Shown one piece after another: positions 1-4,887 of a DNA stretch of 6,988 bases. The DNA is from Solirubrobacteraceae bacterium (GTDB taxonomy: Bacteria > Actinomycetota > Thermoleophilia > Solirubrobacterales > Solirubrobacteraceae). The stretch lies in the NCBI GenBank assembly GCA_030043235.1, contig JASHYF010000391.1, positions 1 through 6,988 of the forward strand, given 5' to 3'. The translations under genes and the position numbers were made by a program. Position 1 is the first letter of the stretch, and each line of letters begins with the position of its first letter. The notes beneath the pieces were generated by a model. It had not been told where the DNA came from. It did not search any database and saw nothing but the letters and a program-made list of their open reading frames with translations.

Positions 1-534
1 CGCGCGAGCGCCTCCGCATCCGGCGCGCGGGACGCCGGCGGCGGGGACGCGGTGAGCTCCTGGCGCGAGGCGTTCCTCGGCGCGCCGTACGCGCGCGACG
101 CGCTCGTCGCGATGGGCGTGCTCGCGGAGACGTTCGAGACGGCCATCACGTGGGAGCGCTTCCCCGCCTTCCACGAGCGCGTGAGCGCCGCCGCCGCGCA
201 GGCCGTGCACGAGGTGTGCGGCGATGAGGGCAGGGTGTCCTGTCGCTTCACGCACGTCTACCCCGACGGGCCGGCGCCGTACTACACCGTGCTCGCGCCC
301 GCGCGCGCGGGCGAGGAGGTGGAGCAGTGGACGGCCATCAAGCGCGCCGCCTCCGACGCCGTGCTGGCCGCCGGCGGGACCATCACCCACCACCACGCCG
401 TCGGGCGCGATCACCGGCCCTGGTATGACCGCCAGCGACCCGAGCCGTTCGCGCAGGCCCTGCGCGGCGCCAAGCTCACGGTCGACCCCGCAGGCATAAT
501 GAACCCCGGCGTGCTGGTCGACCCGATCGCATGA
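1..534 (+). CDS. FAD-linked oxidase, alkyl-DHAP synthase-like (C-terminal part, 5' truncated by window edge)
   Basis: The frame is open from base 1, so only the last 177 residues are visible; the GTG at 52 is internal. The protein matches the C-terminal cap and active-site region of the FAD-binding oxidase family (GlcD / alkylglycerone-phosphate synthase type). Visible marks, numbered from base 1, are an ETAITW segment (about 46-51), a THVYPDG strand (85-91), the HHHAVGRDH motif (130-138) and the closing DPAGIMNPGVL (162-172). In the family the triple histidine lies at the flavin active site, and the DPxGxxNPG segment ends nearly all members. Alkyl-DHAP synthase exchanges the acyl group of acyl-DHAP for a fatty alcohol in ether-lipid synthesis. 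Many bacterial members have no assigned substrate, so a generic 2-hydroxyacid or other flavin oxidase is possible. The stop overlaps the next start (ATGA), which implies co-transcription with the reductase. The FAD-binding half lies upstream of the window. Confidence 0.85.
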   Translation, partial: RASASASGARDAGGGDAVSSWREAFLGAPYARDALVAMGVLAETFETAITWERFPAFHERVSAAAAQAVHEVCGDEGRVSCRFTHVYPDGPAPYYTVLAPARAGEEVEQWTAIKRAASDAVLAAGGTITHHHAVGRDHRPWYDRQRPEPFAQALRGAKLTVDPAGIMNPGVLVDPIA

Positions 535-1457
535 GAGTCGCCGTGCTGGGCCCCGGCGGCGTCGGGGGGCTCGTCGCAGGCGCGCTCGAGCGCGCGGGCA
601 CGGAGACGGTGGTGGTCGCGCGCGAGTCCACCGCCGGCCTGATCGCGCAGCACGGCGTGCGCGTGCGCAGCGTGATGCTCGGCGAGTTCACCGCCCACCC
701 GCGCGCCGTCGCTCGCCTGCAGGAGCCGGTGGACGCGCTGGTCGTCGCCACCAAGGCCGCCGGGCTGGAGCGGGCGCTCGAGCGCATCGCGGTGCAGCCC
801 ACGGTCGTGCTGCCGCTGCTCAACGGGCTCGACCACCTCGCGGTGCTGCGCGCGCGCTTTGCTCCCGCGTCCGTGCTCGCCGGGTCGATCCGCGTCGAAG
901 CCGACCGCCCGCAGGCGGGCGTCGTCGTGCACACCAGCCCGTTCCTGCTCGTCAGCATGGCCAGCCACGCGCCCGCCGTGCGGCCCGCCATGCGGGCGCT
1001 CGCCGGCGCGCTCGCTCACGCGGGGGTGCCCGTGCAGGTGCTGGACTCCGAGGCGCAGGTGATGTGGTCGAAGCTCGTGCGCCTGAACGCGCTTGCGTGC
1101 GTCACCAGCGCCCACGACGTGCTGCTCGGCGAGATCCGCTCCACGCCAGAGCTGCGCGCCGAGCTCACCGGCGCGATCGAGGAGGCGTGCGCCGTCGCTC
1201 GGGCCGAGGGCGCGCGCGACGTCGATCCCGCGAAGGCGCTCGCCGAGCTGGAGGCCGCACACGACACGCTCGGCAGCTCCATGCAGCGCGACATCGCCGC
1301 CGGCCGCGAGCCCGAGCTGGACGCGATTCCCGGCGCGGTGCTGCGCGCCGGCGCGCGTCACGGCCTCGCCTGCCCCACGATCGAACGGCTGGTGGCGTTG
1401 ATCGAGGAGCGGGTGCGCGCGCGGGGCGGCGCTCAGCCCGAACGGCCCGGCGAATAG
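531..1457 (+). CDS. panE: 2-dehydropantoate 2-reductase family protein (PanE/ApbA-like)
   Basis: The 308-residue length is typical of the family. The N-terminal Rossmann fold shows G-x-G-x-x-G at 7-12 (GPGGVG). The conserved ATKA lysine is K75, and LLNGL places Asn98. The C-terminal helical domain has the catalytic-type lysine in WSKL (K181) with N186, followed by the closing signature SSM-x-RD...GREPELD (S249-D264), where E262 matches the substrate-binding glutamate. Ketopantoate reductase reduces 2-dehydropantoate to D-pantoate with NADPH in the cytosol, feeding pantothenate and CoA synthesis. No other pantothenate gene is near, and the gene overlaps an FAD oxidase by ATGA. It may therefore be a family member acting on another 2-oxo acid. 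No Shine-Dalgarno site precedes ATG 531, so translation probably depends on coupling from the upstream gene. The family call is strong; the exact substrate is uncertain. Confidence 0.85.
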   Translation: MRVAVLGPGGVGGLVAGALERAGTETVVVARESTAGLIAQHGVRVRSVMLGEFTAHPRAVARLQEPVDALVVATKAAGLERALERIAVQPTVVLPLLNGLDHLAVLRARFAPASVLAGSIRVEADRPQAGVVVHTSPFLLVSMASHAPAVRPAMRALAGALAHAGVPVQVLDSEAQVMWSKLVRLNALACVTSAHDVLLGEIRSTPELRAELTGAIEEACAVARAEGARDVDPAKALAELEAAHDTLGSSMQRDIAAGREPELDAIPGAVLRAGARHGLACPTIERLVALIEERVRARGGAQPERPGE

Positions 1458-1512
1458 CTCTCATCGCCAACTCGGTGCTCTTTGGTATATACGGAGCCGC
1501 GACTGCGGTGGG

Positions 1513-1839
1513 CTACTGGTCTTCGAACGGCCCGCGCCCGGGCGAGAACACGGGGATCGACTGTGTGGCGATCGCCTCCACGGCCTGCTCCTCGGCCTCG
1601 GTCAGCTCCTCGTCGTGCTCGCCGTCGCACAGCACGCGGAAGTTCCCCGTCACGCCGCCGTCCCCGTGAATCGTGATGCCCGGCAGGATCTCCTCGCCCT
1701 CCTCCAAGCCGAGGCGCTCCATGTCGAAGTGCGCGAGACCGATGCCGTACGCGGTGTGCGTGGGGTTCTCGCGGTCGTGCGCGGCCACCGCCTGCGCGAA
1801 GCGCTCGAGGTTCTTCGCGATCTTGCCCGTGTCCGCCAT
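1513..1839 (-). CDS. Small acidic hypothetical protein (108 aa)
   Basis: I do not recognise a named family. The product is 108 residues with no signal peptide or membrane segment, so it is probably cytosolic. The N-terminus (about 1-25) looks like an amphipathic helix. A Gly/hydrophobic core follows (YGIGLAHFDMERLG, 31-44; EEILPGITIHGDGGVTGNF, 49-67) that reads like beta strands. A highly acidic helix (about 73-90, DGEHDEELTEAEEQAVEAI) comes next, then a Pro/Gly tail. Third codon positions are strongly G/C on this strand and the composition is protein-like, which supports a real gene. It converges with the reductase (55 bp between stops) and diverges from the exporter ATPase across the 15-bp tandem array. 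No convincing Shine-Dalgarno site precedes the ATG; a TACCCT hexamer lies 11 nt upstream. Sharing an intergenic region with the exporter suggests, but does not show, a functional link. Confidence 0.7.
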   Translation of the reverse strand: MADTGKIAKNLERFAQAVAAHDRENPTHTAYGIGLAHFDMERLGLEEGEEILPGITIHGDGGVTGNFRVLCDGEHDEELTEAEEQAVEAIATQSIPVFSPGRGPFEDQ

Positions 1840-1850
1840 CGCTCGCGCTC

Positions 1851-1856
1851 AGGGTA
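1851..1856 (-). promoter_or_regulatory. Candidate -10 element of the small acidic gene
   Basis: On the minus strand this reads TACCCT, matching the TANNNT core of actinobacterial -10 boxes. It ends 11 nt before ATG 1839, so transcription would begin a few bases upstream of the start codon. No -35 is recognisable; that region falls inside the tandem array. This is weaker than the other -10 candidates in the window. Confidence 0.35.
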
Positions 1857-1985
1857 GCGCGAGGGCGGAGGGCGCGAGGGCACAGGGCGGGAGGGCGCGG
1901 TCGCGAGGGCGGAGGGTGCGAGGGCACGGGACGGGAGGGCACGGGGCGCGAGGGCGGAGGGTGCGAGGGCGAGGGGCGCGAGGGA
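1857..1985. repeat. 15-bp G-rich tandem repeat array (about 8.6 copies)
   Basis: The consensus unit is GCGCGAGGGCGGAGG. Units start at 1857, 1872, 1887 (14 bp), 1901, 1916, 1931, 1946, 1961 and 1976 (partial). Copies differ mostly at positions 1-4 and 10-14, while the GAGGG core is present in all. The plus strand is purine- and G-rich with GGG runs every few bases. The array lies between the divergent starts at 1839 and 1999. Proline-rich open frames across it arise only from the repeat and are not taken as genes. Confidence 0.9.
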
Positions 1986-1991
1986 TACATT
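1986..1991 (+). promoter_or_regulatory. Candidate -10 element of the exporter ATPase gene
   Basis: TACATT fits TANNNT and is followed by exactly 7 nt (gggagcg) and ATG 1999, the geometry of a leaderless actinobacterial promoter. It abuts the last partial copy of the 15-bp array, so any -35 contact would be inside the array; none resembling TTGACA is seen. Confidence 0.5.
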
Positions 1992-1998
1992 GGGAGCG

Positions 1999-3018
1999 AT
2001 GGCGGGAGTCGAGCACGCGCAGCCGCTGACCACCAGCCCGAGGGTGCGCCCGGCACCGGAGGACGGCCCGGACGGGGAGATCATCCGCACGGTGGACCTC
2101 ACGAAGGTGTACCCGGGCACGGACTTCGCGGCCGTCGACAGGCTCAACCTGCATGTGCGCGCGGGCGAGATCTTCGGCCTGCTCGGTCCGAACGGCGCCG
2201 GCAAGACGACCACGGCGGGGATGCTCACCACGCGCGTGGTGCCCACCTCCGGGTCGGCGTACGTGGGGGGGATCGACGTGGTCGCCCACCCGGCGCTCGC
2301 CAAGCAGCTGATCGGGATCGTCTCGCAGCAGAACACGCTCGACAGGCAGCTCACCGTGTGGGAGAACCTGTACTTCCACGGGCGCCTGTTCGGGATTCCC
2401 GCGGCGGAGTCGCGGCGCGAGGCCGATCGCCTGCTCGCGCAGTTCCAGCTCGAGAGGTGGGGCAAGGCGTCGGTGTTCGCGCTGTCCGGCGGGATGGCCC
2501 AGCGCCTGATGATGGCGCGCTCGATCTTCCACCGGCCGGCCGTGCTGTTCCTGGACGAGCCGACCGCCGGCCTGGACCCGCAGAGCCGCCTCGCGCTGTG
2601 GGAGATCCTCGGCGAGCTGAACCGCGAGGGCCAGACGGTGCTGCTGACCACGCACTACATGGAGGAGGCCGACCAGCTGTGCGATCTCGTGGCGATCATG
2701 GACCACGGCAGGATCCTCGCGCTGGACACTCCAGAGGCGCTGAAGCAGTCGGTGGGAGCGGACACGATCGTCACGGTGAAGGCCGGCGGGGACACCGGCG
2801 CGCTCGCCGCAGCGCTCTCGCGGGAGCTGCCGGAGGTGACGCGCACGCGCGCGATCGACGGGGGCGTCGAGCTGCACGTGAAGGGCGCCGAGCGGCTCGT
2901 GCCGCGCGTGGTCGCGGCGGCCGAGAGCGGCGGCTTCGAAGTGGTCGACCTGTCCGTCTCCGAGCCGAGCCTCGAGACGGTGTTCATCAACCTCACCGGC
3001 AAGGAGCTGCGCGAGTGA
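1999..3018 (+). CDS. ABC-2 exporter ATP-binding protein, DrrA/CcmA type
   Basis: This 339-residue ATPase energises an ABC-2 exporter, probably as a dimer under the permease encoded next. From ATG 1999 the motifs are Walker A GPNGAGKTT (63-71), Q-loop in VSQQN (about 108-112), signature LSGGMAQRL (162-170), Walker B VLFLDEP (182-188, D186/E187), D-loop GLD (191-193) and switch histidine H219 in TTHYMEEAD. The C-terminal domain ends with EPSLETVFINLTG (322-334), characteristic of the DrrA branch (daunorubicin resistance and related drug, polyketide or lipid exporters). Residues 1-27 are a Pro-rich leader before the first strand. ATG 1999 was chosen because a TACATT box lies 7 nt upstream, suggesting a leaderless message. 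An in-frame TTG at 1990, with AGGGA 4 nt before it, would add three residues. The substrate cannot be told from the sequence. The drrB-type partner follows. Confidence 0.95.
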   Translation: MAGVEHAQPLTTSPRVRPAPEDGPDGEIIRTVDLTKVYPGTDFAAVDRLNLHVRAGEIFGLLGPNGAGKTTTAGMLTTRVVPTSGSAYVGGIDVVAHPALAKQLIGIVSQQNTLDRQLTVWENLYFHGRLFGIPAAESRREADRLLAQFQLERWGKASVFALSGGMAQRLMMARSIFHRPAVLFLDEPTAGLDPQSRLALWEILGELNREGQTVLLTTHYMEEADQLCDLVAIMDHGRILALDTPEALKQSVGADTIVTVKAGGDTGALAAALSRELPEVTRTRAIDGGVELHVKGAERLVPRVVAAAESGGFEVVDLSVSEPSLETVFINLTGKELRE

Positions 3019-3046
3019 GCGCCACCGAAGGAGCGCGCGAGTGAGC
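3001..3046 (+). other. Duplicated stop/start junction with a possible 9-codon minicistron (3015-3044)
   Basis: The segments 3001-3020 and 3028-3046 are near-copies: AAGGAG, a 2-3 nt variable stretch, then GCGAGTGAGC. Each carries a Shine-Dalgarno site and a GTGA stop/start overlap. In the first copy GTG 3015 overlaps the ATPase stop, sits 8 nt after AAGGAG and opens the frame MSATEGARE, which ends at TGA 3042-3044. That stop overlaps GTG 3041 of the permease. The mini-peptide resembles the permease N-terminus (MSTAE), consistent with a short tandem duplication. The duplication is directly visible; translation of the mini-ORF is inferred. Confidence 0.4.
3028..3033 (+). promoter_or_regulatory. 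Ribosome binding site of the permease gene
   Basis: AAGGAG lies 7 nt before GTG 3041 and is one of only two strong, well-placed Shine-Dalgarno sites in the window that serve a full-length gene. It fixes the permease start at 3041. Confidence 0.8.
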
Positions 3047-3952
3047 ACCGCTGAGACGACCTCGCCGTCCGCGACGAGCGCATCCGTGCCGGCCGAGCGA
3101 CGTCGCATCGCGGTCGCGCCCACGCGCTCGGTGCTCGCCGCCAGCCGCATCGCGCTGCGCGCGCTGATCCTGCGCGACCTGGTGGTGCTGTGGAAGACCA
3201 AGTGGGAGTTCGTGCTGCGCACGCTGATCCAGCCGTTCCTTCTGGTGTTCGTGTTCCTGTACGTGTTCCCGCGCATCGGCCAGGGCATCGGCGGCGGCGG
3301 GGGCAAGAGCTCGGAGTCGGCGTTCGCGACGGTGCTGGTGCCCGGCGTGGTGGGGATCTCGATCATGTTCCAGGGCATCCAGGCGGTGGCGCTGCAGCTC
3401 TCCACGGAGTTCGGCTACACGCGCGAGATCGAAGACCGCGTGCAGGCGCCGTGCCCGATCTGGCTGGTGGCCGCCGCGAAGGTGCTGTCCGGCGCCACCC
3501 AGGGCTTGCTGGCCGCGCTGATCGTGTTTCCGATCGCCGCCGTGGTGCACGCGTCGGGCGTGCACGCGCACCTGACGGTTCACTGGGCGGTGGTGCTCAC
3601 GCTGATCCCGCTGGCGTGCGTCACCATGACCTCCCTGGGGCTGCTGCTGGGCACTGCCTTCGAGCCGCGCAACATCGGGCTGATGTTCGGTTTCGTGGTG
3701 CTGCCGCTGACGTTTCTCGGCGGCACCTACTATCAGTGGACGAAGCTCTCGCCGGTGACAGTGGGCGGTGTGCACTGGCTGCAGATTCTCGTCCTGGTTA
3801 ATCCTCTTATATATATAAATGAGGGGCTGCGAGCTGGGCTGACCCATGCCGCGCACATGCACCTGTACGTTGTGTATCCCGTGCTCACCGGCTTCTGTGC
3901 GGCGTTCCTCGCGCTCGGCCTGCGCAAGTTCCGCGGGCGTGTGCTCTCGTGA
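3041..3952 (+). CDS. ABC-2 type exporter permease, DrrB-like
   Basis: The 303-residue integral membrane protein forms the membrane channel for the ATPase just upstream. After a hydrophilic cytosolic N-terminus (1-45), six hydrophobic segments are visible at about 61-79, 95-117, 143-167, 182-204, 211-230 and 272-294, the ABC-2 topology. A glycine-rich external loop (80-89) follows helix 1. The cytosolic stretch REIEDRVQAP (about 128-137) after helix 2 is the conserved coupling region of DrrB/NodJ-type permeases. NPLIYINEGLRAG (254-266) matches the family's NPL-x-Y...EGLR motif. GTG 3041 is supported by AAGGAG 7 nt upstream. The gene is 22 bp after the ATPase and surely in its operon. Codons from about 3784 to 3900 are unusually A/T-ending, including two ATA codons. 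The substrate is unknown; drugs, polyketides and lipids are typical for the family. Confidence 0.93.
   Translation: MSTAETTSPSATSASVPAERRRIAVAPTRSVLAASRIALRALILRDLVVLWKTKWEFVLRTLIQPFLLVFVFLYVFPRIGQGIGGGGGKSSESAFATVLVPGVVGISIMFQGIQAVALQLSTEFGYTREIEDRVQAPCPIWLVAAAKVLSGATQGLLAALIVFPIAAVVHASGVHAHLTVHWAVVLTLIPLACVTMTSLGLLLGTAFEPRNIGLMFGFVVLPLTFLGGTYYQWTKLSPVTVGGVHWLQILVLVNPLIYINEGLRAGLTHAAHMHLYVVYPVLTGFCAAFLALGLRKFRGRVLS
3784..3900 (+). other. AT-rich rare-codon island within the permease gene
   Basis: Codons here include ATT, GTT, AAT, CCT, CTT, ATA, TAT, ATA, AAT, CGA, GCT, CAT, GTT, TAT and TGT, while the rest of the gene almost always ends codons in G or C. Its core (3807-3818) is a perfect 12-bp palindrome, TTATATATATAA. 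It encodes conserved residues (L256-N260), so the frame is intact. Confidence 0.75.
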
Positions 3953-3989
3953 GCCGCCAGCGGGCGAAACATGCCCTCCCGCGGGGTGG

Positions 3990-4319
3990 TTATCGCTCCT
4001 GTTGGACGTCCGGACCGGGCGCAGACGCGGAATCGACGCCACAGGAGTTGTGTGGGTGGCGCTTCGCTAGGCCAAGCTGCCTCATGGCGTCACGCAAATC
4101 CCGCTCTGCGGCCTCGACGTGCGGTGAGGCATCTCCGCCTTGGCGGATATTCTCGATCACAACCCTCGTCACGTGGCCGAGTGCCGCCTCGGTCGATTGC
4201 AGGGCGAGATCGGTCGCCGATCCGGCAGCATCTGCCTTGACGTCGTCCAAGCGTGCGGGCGGCTCGTCCGGAAACTCGAGACTCGTGATAGGCGGAGGCT
4301 GATCAGCTGCTCGGGCCAT
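3990..4319 (-). CDS. Hypothetical protein (109 aa) with atypical codon use
   Basis: I do not recognise a family. The product begins with a Pro-rich stretch (about 8-24), continues with two probable amphipathic helices (about 26-62, LDDVKADAAGSATDLALQST onward; and 68-90, HVEAAERDLRDAMRQLG), and ends in a polar tail with one cysteine. No signal peptide or membrane helix is seen. ATG 4319 was chosen over TTG 4337 because a near-consensus sigma-70 promoter (TTGTCA, 17 nt, TATCAT) ends 7 nt before it, implying a leaderless message; no Shine-Dalgarno site is present. Codons such as CAA, CGA, GGA, TTG, AGG and CTA are frequent, unlike the neighbours, which suggests acquisition from elsewhere or weak selection. 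It converges with the permease gene, 37 bp between stops. No partner gene can be named. Confidence 0.6.
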   Translation of the reverse strand: MARAADQPPPITSLEFPDEPPARLDDVKADAAGSATDLALQSTEAALGHVTRVVIENIRQGGDASPHVEAAERDLRDAMRQLGLAKRHPHNSCGVDSASAPGPDVQQER

Positions 4320-4326
4320 GTGGCAA

Positions 4327-4355
4327 ATGATACGCAAAAACTACGTGGATGACAA
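4327..4355 (-). promoter_or_regulatory. Near-consensus sigma-70-type promoter of the 109-aa orphan
   Basis: On the minus strand TTGTCA (4355-4350) and TATCAT (4332-4327) are separated by exactly 17 nt. Each differs by one base from TTGACA/TATAAT. The -10 ends 7 nt before ATG 4319. This is the only site in the window with both boxes recognisable, and its T-run spacer stands out in GC-rich DNA. Confidence 0.7.
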
Positions 4356-4385
4356 GCGGCTCAGCGGCTCAGGCGTAGCGATTGT

Positions 4386-4427
4386 CTTACGGGCGAGATC
4401 CGCAGCTCCGCTTACGGGCGAGATCCG
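4386..4427. repeat. 17-bp direct repeat pair upstream of the orphan gene
   Basis: CTTACGGGCGAGATCCG occurs identically at 4386-4402 and 4411-4427, a 25-bp period. The pair starts about 30 bp upstream (on the minus strand) of the -35 box at 4350-4355. It lies in the 156-bp gap between the orphan start and the glyoxalase stop, and could be a pair of regulator sites or remnant duplication. An 8-bp tandem pair (gcggctca, 4356-4371) lies between it and the -35. Confidence 0.7.
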
Positions 4428-4446
4428 GCCGATTCACGACAATTAG

Positions 4447-4474
4447 ACCGGCCTTGGCTGAAAGATGGGCCGGC
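4447..4474 (-). terminator. Possible terminator hairpin after the glyoxalase-like gene
   Basis: On the minus strand GCCGGCC (4474-4468) can pair with GGCCGGT (4453-4447), a 7-bp stem including one G-U pair with a 14-nt loop. It starts one base after the TAG stop (4478-4476). It is followed by ctaatt rather than a real U-run, so it would be a weak intrinsic terminator at best. Confidence 0.3.
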
Positions 4475-4475
4475 G

Positions 4476-4853
4476 CTACGCGGTCTCCAGGATCTCGATC
4501 CTGTAGCCGTCGGGATCCCTCACGAACACCAAGCGCGAGCCGCCCTCGCGCACCGAGTACGGCGGCTTCTCCGGCGCGATGCCCTGCTCGGCGAGCCGCG
4601 CGAGCGTCGCGTCGAGATCCTCGGCGGTGATCGCGATGTGCCCGTAGCCGCTGCCGATCTCGTAGGAGTCCACGCCGAAGTTGTACGTGAGCTCCAGGCG
4701 CGGCATGTCGCCGTCCCCGGGTTGGTTCATGAACACGTTGATCGCCTCGTCGCGGATGGGGATGCGGCCGACCTCCTCGAAGCCGAGCGCCTCGTAGAAG
4801 GCGACCGAGCGATCGATGTCGGTGATGCGATAGCAGGTGTGGATGAGGGCCAT
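4476..4853 (-). CDS. gloA: Glyoxalase I-like / lactoylglutathione lyase family protein
   Basis: This 125-residue single-domain vicinal-oxygen-chelate protein matches bacterial GloA. The four expected metal ligands are visible: H5 (LIHTCYR), E54 (LELTYN), H72 (YGHIAI) and E120 (YRIEIL). The paired beta-alpha-beta-beta-beta modules run about 1-60 and 68-125, and LTYNFGVDSYEIG (55-67) is typical of the GloA branch. GloA isomerises the hemithioacetal of methylglyoxal and a thiol, usually glutathione, to S-lactoylthiol in the cytosol. If the host is an actinobacterium the thiol may be mycothiol or another compound, so the cosubstrate is open. The family also holds epimerases and dioxygenases, but the full ligand set and the ELTYN signature favour GloA. 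It lies 34 bp downstream of the coiled-coil gene on the same strand and may be its operon partner. No clear Shine-Dalgarno site precedes ATG 4853. Confidence 0.88.
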   Translation of the reverse strand: MALIHTCYRITDIDRSVAFYEALGFEEVGRIPIRDEAINVFMNQPGDGDMPRLELTYNFGVDSYEIGSGYGHIAITAEDLDATLARLAEQGIAPEKPPYSVREGGSRLVFVRDPDGYRIEILETA

Positions 4854-4887
4854 GCGCTGGGCAAGGAGTCTAGGAGAGCGAGCGCCG

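Noticed and set aside
411..1361. Minus-strand open frame (316 codons) opposite the reductase gene
   Set aside because: The composition is that of an antisense frame (Arg, His, Ala, Gly), while the plus strand carries the complete PanE-family motif set.
1485..1492. Short AT-rich patch (gtatatac) after the reductase gene as a promoter
   Set aside because: It lies between two converging gene ends with no downstream gene on either strand, so there is nothing for it to drive.
1496..1509. Small hairpin between the convergent reductase and acidic genes (GCCGC, GACT, GCGGT)
   Set aside because: It has only five pairs including G-T and no T-run on either side, too weak to call a terminator.
1857..1985. 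Array considered as a CRISPR
   Set aside because: The units are contiguous 15-mers with no unique spacers and no cas genes nearby; it is a tandem repeat.
2482..2508. ABC signature reads LSGGM rather than LSGGQ
   Set aside because: Methionine at this position is normal in the DrrA branch, so it is not an anomaly.
1849..3405. Long minus-strand open frame (518 codons) across the repeat array and exporter ATPase
   Set aside because: It lies opposite a gene with full ABC ATPase motifs, is Arg/His/Pro-rich with no recognisable domain, and its tail is just the translated 15-bp repeat. It is the antisense shadow expected in GC-rich coding DNA.
3960..3982. Possible GCGGG/CCCGC hairpin between the convergent permease and orphan genes
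   Set aside because: A five-pair stem with a 13-nt loop and no T-run is expected by chance in GC-rich DNA.
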